Below are positions 1 to 9,714 of a stretch of DNA of 29,985 nucleotides, one piece after another. The translations under genes and the position numbers were made by a program. The notes beneath the pieces are model-generated. The model did not search any database. It worked only from the letters and a program-made list of their open reading frames with translations, and was not told the DNA's origin. The stretch is from Podochytrium sp. JEL0797 (lineage: Eukaryota > Chytridiomycota > Chytridiomycetes > Chytridiales > Chytriomycetaceae). The stretch's first letter is position 1. Every line of letters starts with the position of its first letter. The DNA lies in assembly GCA_027596195.1 (NCBI GenBank), contig JADGJG010000224.1, positions 1 through 29,985 of the forward strand, given 5' to 3'.

Positions 1-29
1 TCCAACCCATCATCCCATTCCTTTTCAAA

Positions 30-300
30 AGCTTTAAACGAGTCGCATTAAGCTTTGTACGCCTTGTCAGAGCACAAATGCGTGATTGATATCCTCCCGG
101 CACGATTACAAGTTTTTGAATTTCGAGGAATTTCGTCGGAGCCTCCTGCGAATCGCGAATTCCGACGGTCTAAAGTGGATAAAACAATGGTCAATTAGCC
201 TTGATTTGATACCGCAAGAGCAAACTGGGAGTGTGGCCGAATGTTTTGAAACTTTTGCGCGTCCGCATGGAGCCAGCGTCATGGAATAGCGTTCCCAGAG
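30..300 (+). repeat. Diverged repeat, copy A
   Basis: Several blocks recur in the same order about 575-592 bp downstream (copy B). One contains ATTAAGCTTT followed by TTGTCAGA, one is GACGGTCT, and one is ATACCGxxAGAGCAAA. The stretch at about 207-262, centred on GAGCAAACTGGGAGTGTGGC, is nearly identical (about 47 of 52 bases) to 4810-4861. This indicates a dispersed repeat family rather than a simple tandem duplication. No coding capacity is evident. Confidence 0.55.
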
Positions 301-621
301 AACCGAGTTGAAAATCAACTGTCCTGGCGACAAACGCAGCGATTCAAAAAGGCTTAGAGCTGGTTTATGCTGTGGTATTGGTTCAGGAGAGCGATTGGAC
401 TAATCCTGTCCAAAGATGTTTCATTCCACAGGATGATCAATATTGATTCAAATGGCCTCAGATTCTCAGAAACGACGCATAGAATACTACCAGTACTTTG
501 TGCAAGGAGAAATTGCGAATATTTTTGGCGGAAACGCCATCTCTTGTGTGCGTGCAGACTCAATCAAGGAGAAATACTCCTCACACCTTCCTAAAGGCAA
601 ACCTGTCACCCAGCGCTTATC

Positions 622-890
622 TCAAAGTTTACAACGAGTAAAATTAAGCTTTCAACGCGTTGTCAGACCAACGACGCGCTCATCTTTGGCGCAAAGTGTC
701 GTGTTTTTACTTTGCCCGCAACTCGACCCAGTTTATTCGGACGGTCTGAAGCATGCTGACAGCGGAATATTAGACATTATTTAATACCGGGAGAGCAAAA
801 TGGAGCGTTGTCGAATCTCCAGAGGCTTTTGTGCTCGGGACTCGGATTCGAGACTCGAGAGAACCTCACGAAGTTTTTGCAAAGTTGATT
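622..890 (+). repeat. Diverged repeat, copy B
   Basis: Collinear with copy A at 30-300 at a spacing of about 580 bp, but considerably more diverged. Recognisable blocks are ATTAAGCTTT plus TTGTCAGA at about 641-668, GGACGGTCTGAAG at about 739-751 and ATACCGGGAGAGCAAAATGG at about 784-803. Confidence 0.45.
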
Positions 891-2366
891 TCCGGCTACT
901 CTATTTTTTACGCGTAAATAGGTATGCCTGCATGGATATTTATTGGAATTATAAACAACATTTGGGTGTTTTTCACTGCTTTTCTTCAACGGCCAAAACA
1001 ATAAATTTGTCAATCCGGGTCAAACAAAAAGATGCTGAAATTAGGGGCACACCTTGGACAACCAAAGCCACAGTCACCTCGTTTGAGTGGACGAACCTTC
1101 TCAACCCACGAGAGGCCGATGTAACTCTTCACTCGCGTGGATCCTTCTACGCGCGGGTGAGGGGGGACAGAGGAGATGGAGTTGGACCTGATGGCAGGCC
1201 ACGCTCCTGGCTGTATGGGTCCGGTTGCAGTATTCGCTCTCGACCAACAACCCCCGCTGAGGTCTGTGTCCTCGAGGACCCTCTGGTTGATGAAGCCTGT
1301 TGAATTGAAGCCGGACCTCTTTCACCTGCCAAATCCGAACGTGAGTCTCACCTCCCTCGCTCTATTGCTTCCTACCCATCTGATCTCCTTGTTCTTTGTG
1401 GTTCAACCCGATCCGAGTCCCGACGAGATTGTCAACCGAAATTCGAAAACAACGACGTGCGCGAATTGGAGGGCGACAAGGTGAGGGCGGGCAATGTCTG
1501 AACCTTCGCGTTGGTGCCCGCTGTGAGTACCAGAGTCCCGAGTGGCTCTGGGAAACCAATCAGACGTTTTTTTCCCTGTTTGACAGGCGACGCGTTTGAC
1601 TCTATTTCTTTTTCTTAGACTCTCGACACCTTGTGGGGAGTCCGTTGGCTTTTTCTTTCCCTTTATATTTAGTGTGCTCCAATAAACGGATTATTGCGAA
1701 ATATTTTCTTCCACTTTCAAACCCTCACGCGTCGAATTTCACATTCTGGATTTGAATCTCTCCTCTTACGTCAATAAATCGGCTCAATCTATCGCTCCGA
1801 ACGGATTGTGCCGAGTCTTTGGTATTGGACCCTTGCGGCCGCGCAAAAAGCCAGATTCTTGCGTTTCAGTCGATGCCGGGATTGTACATTCGATTGGCTC
1901 GTACACACAACGCGTAGAATACCTTCAAATGATTATACACCGTGCGTTGTAGGATATGCGGGACAGGGCTGAGTCTAGTACCAAACATGTTAGTGGATGT
2001 GTTTTTATTTGGGATTTGTTTGCGGTGCGTAGTTATTTTATTTTACAGGTTATCGTTGACATTCATATGTAATCACAACCGTCGATTCGGAGTACGGGAC
2101 CTTCCGAATCTCTCGACCAATTTCCAGGGAATCTGCCTGACGTTCAGCAGAGTTAATACGAAACCGCCGTATTACAAATACATATTCGAACATTGCCGAG
2201 TCGTCAACACGGAATTCCTGACAACGCAATCGAAGCAAAAAGACCTTTCCGACTCAAAACCCGCTGAAAGACAAACGTATATCATATTGAAAAACACCGC
2301 AATGAAAGCAAATCTCGGACCCACTGAAGCAATACAAAAAAATATAAAAACCAACTCAATTCCCCA

Positions 2367-4617
2367 TCAATTCTCCTTCACTGGCACAAACAAATTCAGC
2401 ATATCCCCCATCGTCATCACCCCCACCGGTTTATCCCCATCCCCCTCCTCCACCACCCAAACACGATGAATGTGGTCCCTCAACATCAAATTCACTGCAT
2501 TTTCGACCGACTGTCTTCCGTTCACGTCCCTCACTTGATCCGCTTGCACACTCTCGGGTCCACGTCCGCGTGCTTCGAGGAAGGAAAAGACGGGGAGGAG
2601 GAAGGATTCGAGGGAGGCCATATCCGCCGTGATTCCGCGCAAATCCGACGCAGACAAGTTGGCTACCATCTCGCCCGAAACCGGGTCTGTGATTGCAATC
2701 GCGGACACGCGGTGGATGTACATGACGCGGAAAGCGGCGAGGGCCGTGAATGTGGATGGGACGGTGATGATGTTGGGTTTGTGTGGAGTCATGGTGGTGG
2801 GTTGGTTGAGGTCGAGGTCGGGGTTGCGGTGGGTCGAGCGTGGGAGGTAAGCTTTAGAGTAGTGTTGGGCGGATTGGATGGAGGAGCTGAGGAGGTGGGT
2901 CATGGCGTTGGGCGAGATGGTGACGCGGGAGGTGAAGAGAAAGTCGAGGAGGTCGCTCTGTGGTTGCGTTCAGCAGTGGTGTGGTTTAGAAAGGTGTGTT
3001 GTGGGGGTGTGGGGAAGAACAGTAATACCTGCGTAATCATGACGATACACCCATCCTTATCAGCCGCGTTCTTATCCCCAACTTCAATCACTTTCGTCGA
3101 CTGATCCAAATCATCAACAAGTAGGCGGTGATATGGCGTAGTAGTAATCATTTGCAAGAGCGACGACACGGGTTCGGTGGAATGCAACGTCCACGACATG
3201 CTCGATTCGGCAGTGTACCCAATCAGTTGCTTGACGGGAGTCGAGAAGTACGCTTCCGCTTGGTCGTTGAGGTCGGTGAAGCCCTTCGCGGTGGGTCCTT
3301 GGTTGGAGGGCGTGTCGTTGGAGGGTGTGTCGAGTTTCCTGGGGGGCACAGAAATAACGGTGAGTAAGAGAATACCATCTCTCGCCAGTCGCCACAAACA
3401 AACAAAAACCAACAACCAAAAACACTCACTCGAGGTCGTCAAACATCTTTTGAAACACAGTCCACGCAAGGACATCGTAAATGCTCACGATCCCAGTGTA
3501 TTTTTTGCCTTCTTCATCCTCGACAAACACCGCAACAGCGAGAATGCTGTTCTCGTTCAAGACCTTGAGCACGTCCCGCAGCGGGGTGTGGTGTTCAACG
3601 GCAATAAGGTGCAGGCTGTTGTCGGGTCTTCTCGAACGCTTGTGGGCGAGGAGGGCCGAGATCGGAGTGGAGGAGAGTGCGTCGTAGATCTCTTTTGTGG
3701 CAAGGTGGAGGGTCTCGTTAGATTCCGGCCCAAATGCCCTTCTTCTTTTCCTCATCTCGGGGGACGCAGATGGGGAAGAGGGTGGTGGGCCTGCTGCTGG
3801 GGTGGTAGTGGGAGGAGGGGGAGGTGGGCCTGCTGCTGGGGCGATGGTGGGAGGAGGGGGAGGTGCGGTGGTGGGAGGTTGGGTTTGGTGGGTGGGAAGG
3901 GGGACTGGTTGCTGGGTGGGAAGGGGGACTGGTTGCTGGGTGGGAAGGGGGGCTGGTTGCTGGGTGGGAAGGGGGACTGGTAGCTGGGTGGGAAGGGGGA
4001 TCGGAATCTGCGAGCGGGTGGCAGCACGTCTCACAGAAATTCCACGAACCAGGGAGGTCAGTCCTGTGTATAATTAGGGATGCATTAGGATTTATAAAGG
4101 AAGAAGAGAGAGAGAGAAAGAAGAGAAAAGATATACCCGTCGAGGCGTCGGGTTTCAGCCACTGCAAAGAGGCCTCCATCCCATCCCCAAAATCGAGCTT
4201 ACGGGGACCTTCTGGTACGATCCCGGTAACCCTTACAGCCATATCTTTGGCCGTCTTCTCCCCATCAGCCCCGTATCCCACTCTGAAGATTGCCGTCGTG
4301 TTGTAGCTGCAAGGAAACAAAACATGATCAGAGATACGTCCGAAGGCAAACGAAACACACCGCTGAGGGAGGACAATTTTGGTGATGTGCAAACCGAGCC
4401 CTGCCGCCCTCGACATAATGATGCCATAGCAGAAGCGCGCGAGCTGCATCTGCGGGCGGACGTGGTTCCACAGTTGAGAGGTAAGCTTGACCTTAACGGC
4501 CCACTGCTCTCCCTCGCTGGCTCCTCCACGGGCATTCAAAAGCGCCTGACACATAGCATCGCATTCATCGTCCGGGGCGAGGATGTGCGCAAGGAGGTCC
4601 ATCGGAAGGTAGTCCAT
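2367..4617 (-). CDS. Four-CBS-domain protein (Sds23/AMPK-gamma-like)
   Basis: Four exons (4617-4137, 4063-3430, 3338-3029, 2957-2367) splice at GT-AG introns of 73, 91 and 71 nt to a 671-residue protein. Residues 1-165 form an unassigned N-terminal region. It opens with an F-box-like LPMDLLAHIL but lacks a convincing remainder of that fold. Residues 172-265 are a Pro/Gln/Thr low-complexity linker encoded by a minisatellite, followed by a basic MRKRRRA. Four CBS motifs follow, at about 289-372, 404-490, 525-590 and 600-671, with the usual endings GIVSIYDVL, IVMITQSDLLDFL, LSASDLRGI and GVMTMGDML. Tandem CBS pairs normally bind adenine nucleotides. The four-CBS layout resembles Sds23/Moc1-type PP2A regulators or AMPK gamma, but the long N-terminus fits neither. 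The start is the ATG at 4615-4617. A short intron inside exon 1 near 4290-4330 is possible but would break frame as read. The CBS call is firm; the cellular role is inferred only. Confidence 0.85.
3785..4006. repeat. Coding minisatellite, 24-bp and 39-bp units
   Basis: Five copies of a 24-bp unit (GGGTGGGAAGGGGGACTGGT and four more bases) begin at about 3890, 3914, 3938, 3962 and 3986. Two copies of a 39-bp unit start at 3785 and 3824. Both periods are multiples of three and lie inside the CBS-protein gene. On the minus strand they encode TQQPVPLP-type octapeptides and PAAGPPPPP-type blocks. Because the units lack stops, all minus-strand frames stay open here, which creates spurious long frames. 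The plus strand is a string of G-runs. Confidence 0.9.
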
Positions 4618-5058
4618 GTTTGCGAAAAACTTTTTATTTAAGTTCTCTGCGTACGGGGTCTCCCACCGAGCCTCTCTTCATCGCCCCTCTCTTTTTTGGG
4701 TGTTTCCCGCGTATTCGAGTTTTGGGATGCTTTTCAAACACGGAAAGACATTTTACTCTCCCACCGACCCTCTCCTTTATCTGGGCGATTCTCAAGTAGC
4801 CGATTGGATGCCGCGAGAGCAAACTGGGAGTGTGGCCGAATGTTGAGAAACTTTTGCGCGTCCCATCCTTCGTTTGTTGATGTGTCTCCGCACAGAGTTA
4901 ATCCGGTTTGCTCAAGGTCCCTGGCATGGCCGTCTTCCATGTGGGATTCGGGGACGTTGGGAGGGAGCGAGCACTCGAAAGGTCGCGTTAGCAAGCTTGG
5001 AGAATTGAGGGGACGAGATATCATTCGTTATCAAAATGGTGTTTCTATTGTAATAACA
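4618..5058. other. Intergenic spacer with repeat fragment
   Basis: This is the upstream region of the CBS gene and the downstream region of hydrolase copy 1. It holds two imperfect copies of TCTCCCACCGAxCCTCTC about 95 bp apart (near 4661 and 4758). It also holds a near-identical copy of part of the repeat seen at 207-262. No coding frame or recognisable regulatory site was found. Confidence 0.5.
4793..4862 (+). repeat. Dispersed repeat, copy C
   Basis: Positions 4810-4861 match 207-262 at about nine bases in ten, centred on GAGCAAACTGGGAGTGTGGC. The preceding TAGCCGATTGGATGCCG also parallels TAGCCTTGATTTGATACC of copy A. It is therefore a fragment of the same family, more recent than copy B. 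Confidence 0.6.
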
Positions 5059-6922
5059 TTAAAATAAGCGCGCATTCTCCGCAATCTTGGTCACAATCTC
5101 TGTCTGCAAATGCGGCAGAAACAAAAACTCGCCATGGTCCACGTCATATGTCGTGTGTGAGACGCCGTTGTTCACAAGATCTTGATGGGGAATATGTGAG
5201 AGAGATGAAGCTTGAGATGGTGGCATGACAAAAACTCACATTCTTCAATCACTTGCGCATCGACAAGCATATCCATGCGACTCAACACGACGTGATGATT
5301 TGAAGGAAGGTCATCTGCCCACAGAATCGACTCATGCCACACGAAATCTGGTTCACAGAAACGATTCAAGTCAATCCCCCAAACACGCCGTAAACAAATA
5401 AACGCTCACGTCGCGAAATCGTATAACTAATATGCAACTCCCTCGCACACAACCAATGCATCAGAATCTCGTTGGCTTTCTTGACACAGTTGCGGCCGGG
5501 ATGTCTGTGTACGAAATTGTAGGCCAAGGAAGGGTGGTGGGTGAGGAATACAATGGGGTCGAGGAGGATACTGGCGGTGGCGTATTTGGAGTTTTTGATC
5601 ATCCATGCGGCTCTGAGAAAGAGGAAGTAAGAACAAGCTTCGAAAGTGGAGTTCAAGACAAAAAAAACCAACGATGCGGATCCCAGCGAATGCCCTACAA
5701 CCATGCACTTGGAGTGACCATACGTGTCGAGCATTTTCTCGACGGCCGAGACGGTTTGGGTCATGGAAGCGACGCGGTCGACGAACCGCATGGAAACGTG
5801 GGGGAGTTCAATCAGGAAGATGGGAGAGTGTGGGGCTTTGGTGGTGAGTTCGGTGATGAAAAGGGCGTAGGGAAAGAGTCCGCATCCGATTCCGTGAAAG
5901 AAGCTTGGGGAGTGGAATGTTTGGAAAAAAATGTGGAGAGGTGAGAAATGACAGCAAGACAGAATGAGGTGGGCAAACCAGATTTGTTCTTACACTATTG
6001 GAAGCGAGGAGGGTGATTGGATAGATTCCGGCTGTTTTGAGGATTGCTGGAGGACCCAATAATGAACATCCGTCTCTGGGTCGAAACTATATCTCCTATC
6101 GACTGACACGATGCGCTTAAACCCCAGCCACGAAAGATACAGGAAACCGATGGATTCCACCAAACTGATGCAAGCATAGAAAATCAATGGTTTGGGGTAC
6201 GCGTCGATTCGATTGAAGGAGAGAGTCGACGGTGAAATCCGCGGGTTTCGGCCAGGAGGAATGACCACGTTTTTGGAGGTGGCCAAATCATCAATGAATT
6301 GGTCAATTTCTGTCGCATCGGCAAGACCACGATGGTCTGTGAGGAGGTCTTCATATCGCCGGACACTATAAAGCAGCCACGCGAACCTTGAGTATGGTTG
6401 GGGGGGGGGGCGGGGTATGATTAGACTCGATGTCAGTCCCACGGACGCGATTTTCCAACAAGCGAACACTTACCAATCTCTGAAATTGTCCCTCTGAATC
6501 AAGTGAAACTCGTCGGGCCGCAGTTGTGTCTTGCGGAAGTCGGTCGAGTGAGTAAACACGGGAGCAAAAAACTCGCGAAATCTCGTGCCGGAGGTGTCGA
6601 GGGCGCGATAAAAGATTTTGGAGCGTTCGGTGGGTGAAAGTGGAGAAGGCGGGATGGGAGCTTGGAGGCGGATGTGTTGGAGGCAAAAGTAGACGAGGAA
6701 CGCGGCTTCGAGGTGCAGATACAATTGAAACAGGTCGTTGAGAGTCAGGGTTGGAGGGGTAGACGAGTGGGCATATGGCTCGCTTGATGAGCTGATGGAA
6801 GACTGAATCATTCTGTAGAATTCGCGGATAGAGAAACAGGCGGCCAGAATGGGAATTGCGTCGACAAGAAGGGTTGCAGCCGTGAGAGCATTCCGCTTGA
6901 GTAGCGAGTCACCGATGGGCAT
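5059..6922 (-). CDS. Alpha/beta hydrolase paralogue 1
   Basis: Six exons (6922-6474, 6386-5994, 5903-5673, 5612-5410, 5347-5240, 5180-5059) give 501 residues. The N-terminal 150 residues contain hydrophobic helices (VDAIPILAACF, FQLYLHLEAAFLVYFCL) and end in the family signature FHLIQRDNFRDW. A second conserved block carries PPGRNP and DAYPKPLIFYA. The catalytic half starts at FFHGIGCGLFPYALF, then IELPHVSMRF, and the nucleophile elbow GHSLGS with Ser353. A candidate acid Asp lies in SRMDML and a candidate His in VDHGEFLF near the C-terminus, so the triad looks complete. Intron 3 (60 nt) has no in-frame stop. It was removed because the three paralogues show no extra residues there. The start ATG is shared in position with the MPIG start of copy 2. 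Substrate is unknown; a membrane-associated lipase, esterase or acyltransferase is an inference. Confidence 0.88.
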
Positions 6923-7028
6923 GGTGAAGAAGTTTTTGTTTTATTCTTTCATCTCGTCCCGGTGTTTTAGTTGTGATGAGCAAGAATCGTCCCGCCGAAA
7001 AGCACATTTTTTTTCTTTGTTTTTCAAG
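6923..7028. promoter_or_regulatory. Divergent promoter, hydrolase 1 / RRN3
   Basis: Only 106 bp separate the start codons of hydrolase copy 1 (minus) and RRN3 (plus), so the two promoters and 5' leaders must share this interval. It is T-rich toward RRN3. No specific factor site was recognised. Confidence 0.45.
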
Positions 7029-9577
7029 ATGACTTTTTCTGTGCCTGGCCTTGGCTTTGTCAGTGGCGAAACAGCGACCCCTTCTGTTGCGTCCAAGGCA
7101 GCCAGCGCAGTTCTCAAAGGAAACAGCGTCGCTGGCTTTGTTTGGCTTAGCGACCTTTTCGCGAAGCCGGTTTTGACTCCTTTCGCCAAATCCGTCTGGC
7201 TCTGCGCCCTCAGCGAAAACGTGTCTCTTCTCGGCTCAGAACACGCGTCGCCGGTTGTCGCTGCCGTTTTGAACATCAAGGACTGGTTCTGCACAGCAAG
7301 CCTAGTCAAGGAATACAAACATCTCCTCGAGGTTTTAGTGTCGGCTCATCCCGTTCTCGTTGCTCCCGTTGTTGAGTCGCTCGTAGCAAGCCTGAGAACA
7401 GGTACACCAGTTGCATTCAACCTTTAACCTACCTCTGATCATCAACTACTTGTCCACACAGCTCGCACCGGAAAGGAATCCCCCGCTGATCTATCCACAA
7501 AATTCGATCACATCCATTCAGTCTTGAACACAGTCATCCGTCTGATTCCAACGGGCCTCTCCTTTATACAAACCATCCTCAACGACAACTTTCCGCACAA
7601 ATCCGAAGACTCGCTCGACACTCTGTGGTATCTCAAAAACCTGTTTCGAATCGTGTCCTATGCTCCCGTCTTGCGCAACTCCGTGTGGGCTCTTGGAATC
7701 GACCGCGCCCTTCAGATTGATGTAACTATTCCAACTGAGCGCAAAGCGAGAGAGAGTGAGCGAGTCCCACACGCGTTCCACACATCACAGAGCGAGGAAT
7801 AGCGCATTCACAACGATTGGATTCTCACTCTGTTTTTGCCTTCAACTATTCCAGGTCGAAATCCAGTCGGCGTTGGACGACTTGAGCGAAGACGATTACA
7901 ACCAAGTACTTGTGCACTGCTTCGACATTGATGCCCACGGCTACGATCGCGAATCAATCACGTTTCTGTCTCCGAAAACATTCGCTTCTGCCGGAAGGGT
8001 GGGCGCTCTTCACGACGGTCTTGACGAGGACGACTTGCGTTTGGACGGACTGGGCTACTCTAGCAGCGAGAGCAGTTCCGAAAGAGATTCCGATCGAGAT
8101 TCCGACGAAGAAGCCACAGACGAAGAAGAGGACGACTCGCCTCCCCCGATTGTCGTGTCCGACTTTCGCAAAATGTCGGGAAAGCTCGATTCTCTGCTTC
8201 ACCTCCTCATGAACCAAGTCACCCTCCTGTTTAGCCCGGACGCACCCTCCAATGGATCCACATCCTCGTCCACCTCGTTGCGAGATACCCCGCCCACCAT
8301 CGTGTTCACTGAAACGAGCGAAGCGGCACACGAGTTTTTCACGGTCCTCCTGCAAATCTTTGAACGCACGCTCCTCCCCACGCATCAATGCAAATACGTG
8401 CAGTTTCTCTACTTCCACGCGTGCAGTCTCTCATCGCGATGTACGGAGTCGTTTCTCGTGCACTTGGCCCAAAAAACGTTTGATTCCACGTCGCCAACAA
8501 TTATCCGTGTGGCGGCCAGTGCGTACCTGTCTAGTTTTGTGGCGCGTGCCAAGTTTGTGGAAACGGAGTCTGTATTGTACTGTTTGAAAATGTTGAATGG
8601 GTGGGCGTTGAAGTACATGGAAGCGAATGAGGCTGGGGTCCGTGTTGGGATGGTATTGGACGGGGGAAAAACGCATGCGTGCTTCTATGCCGCGATTCAG
8701 GCTCTGTTGTACGTGTTTTGCTTTCGGTGGAGAGAGATTGTGGCTGCGGCGAATGGCGCGGGTGGTGGTGACGGTGGGGCGGAGGTGCTGGAGTATGGGC
8801 AGTTGCCGGTGGAGATGAATGGGTTTCAAAGGTTGGTGCAGTCGCGGTTTCAGCCCTTGAAGGTAAAAGCCTAATTTTCAAACTTTTTACGATCCCTCAC
8901 AAACCAATATACAGGTCTGCACAAAGAGCGTCGTTGCCGAATTTGCACGCATCACCCACAAACTTGACATGCTCTACTGCTATACCCACATTCAACGACC
9001 CGTCATCATACCCGCACGTCCAACCATGATCCCACCCCACCCCATCCAAACCCGCCCCGTCACCGCAATCCGCACCAACAACCACCACCACTCCTCCTCT
9101 CACCCTTCCAGCATCTCTTTTGCCCCTTCCTTCTCTTCCACCGAACCAACAAGCCCCCTCTCCCAATCGAGCCCAACGACGCCTACCCCGACCGACAAAA
9201 TGTCGTATGTTCAGGAATCCTTACTGCTTGCACACCCGCCCGCGATTTCTAAGCTTCCCACCGTGTTGGCGCGTGACCCTCCGCCGCCTCCTCCGTCGTT
9301 ACGGGCGCATCCCGCGGACGCTGGTGTGCAGGAACCTGTGGCACAGCAACAGCAGCAACAGCAACAGGACACGCTCGGCACCGCGTGTTTGGAAGCCTTT
9401 TTCCCGTTCGATCCGTGCCATTTGGTCATGTGCAAGCGGATTCTCGAGGATCAGTATTTGGAGTGGGTCGAGGATGAGGAAGGGACGGGTGGTGGGAGTG
9501 TTACAGATGCTGAGGTGGATTTTATTAGCTCTTCGTTTGATAATCAGATGAGCATTTCTGCAGAAAATCGATGGTGA
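7029..9577 (+). CDS. RRN3: RNA polymerase I initiation factor Rrn3
   Basis: Four exons (7029-7401, 7462-7721, 7855-8862, 8915-9577) encode 767 residues. Rrn3/TIF-IA bridges RNA polymerase I to the rDNA promoter core factor in the nucleolus. The helical HEAT-like body is recognisable through DTLWYLKNLFRI, the acidic Ser/Glu patch SSSESSSERDSDRDSDEE, CKYVQFLYFHACSL and ACFYAAIQALLYVFCFRW. The signature C-terminal ACLEAFFPFDPCHL is near residue 710. The acidic serine patch sits where other Rrn3 proteins carry regulatory phosphoserines. It is longer than the usual 600-650 residues because exon 4 carries about 110 residues of Pro/Ser/His-rich sequence and a run of eight Gln between the body and the FFPFDPC motif. 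The gene lies head-to-head with hydrolase copy 1 and tail-to-tail with copy 2, splitting the hydrolase array. Confidence 0.93.
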
Positions 9578-9714
9578 ATCAGTCACCACGTTTTTTTTCT
9601 TTTTGTCTTTGTTCATAAAAGCATGTTTCTTCAATCTATTAAGTTTTTGGGGGGGGATAAAGAAAGTACAAACGAACAAGAAATGAAGAAGAAAAAGAAA
9701 AACGAACAAAGATC
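9578..9714. other. Convergent 3' spacer, RRN3 / hydrolase 2
   Basis: A 137-bp A/T-rich spacer between two convergent stop codons. It includes a T-run near 9591, a G-run at about 9649-9656 and an A/G-rich tract. It must hold both 3' ends; no single poly(A) site could be assigned. Confidence 0.4.

Larger units (their letters stand above)
1..2366. other. Gene-free interval with old repeats
   Basis: No open frame here shows recognisable protein similarity, a plausible splice chain or a domain signature. The longest frames lack family motifs. The interval holds two diverged copies of a repeat (about 30-300 and 622-890) and a stretch at about 1157-1725 that resembles a decayed retroelement end. 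That stretch has TGAGGG near its left edge and CCCTCA at its right edge, an A/T-rich TTTATATTT and an AATAAA near 1680. The rest, 1730-2366, is unremarkable mixed-composition DNA. The CBS gene terminates into it from the right. Confidence 0.6.

Noticed and set aside
800..1303. Plus-strand frame of 167 codons in the left gene-free interval
   Set aside because: It crosses repeat copy B and the LTR-like block, shows no domain or splice continuation, and its composition is random-looking.
2466..3104. Plus-strand frame of 212 codons
   Set aside because: It is antisense to CBS exons 3 and 4, and its Gly/Val-rich composition mirrors the sense codons.
3177..3983. Gly/Trp-rich plus-strand frame of 268 codons
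   Set aside because: It is antisense to the CBS gene and kept open by the G-rich minisatellite. It has no introns or homology and is inconsistent with the well-supported minus-strand gene.
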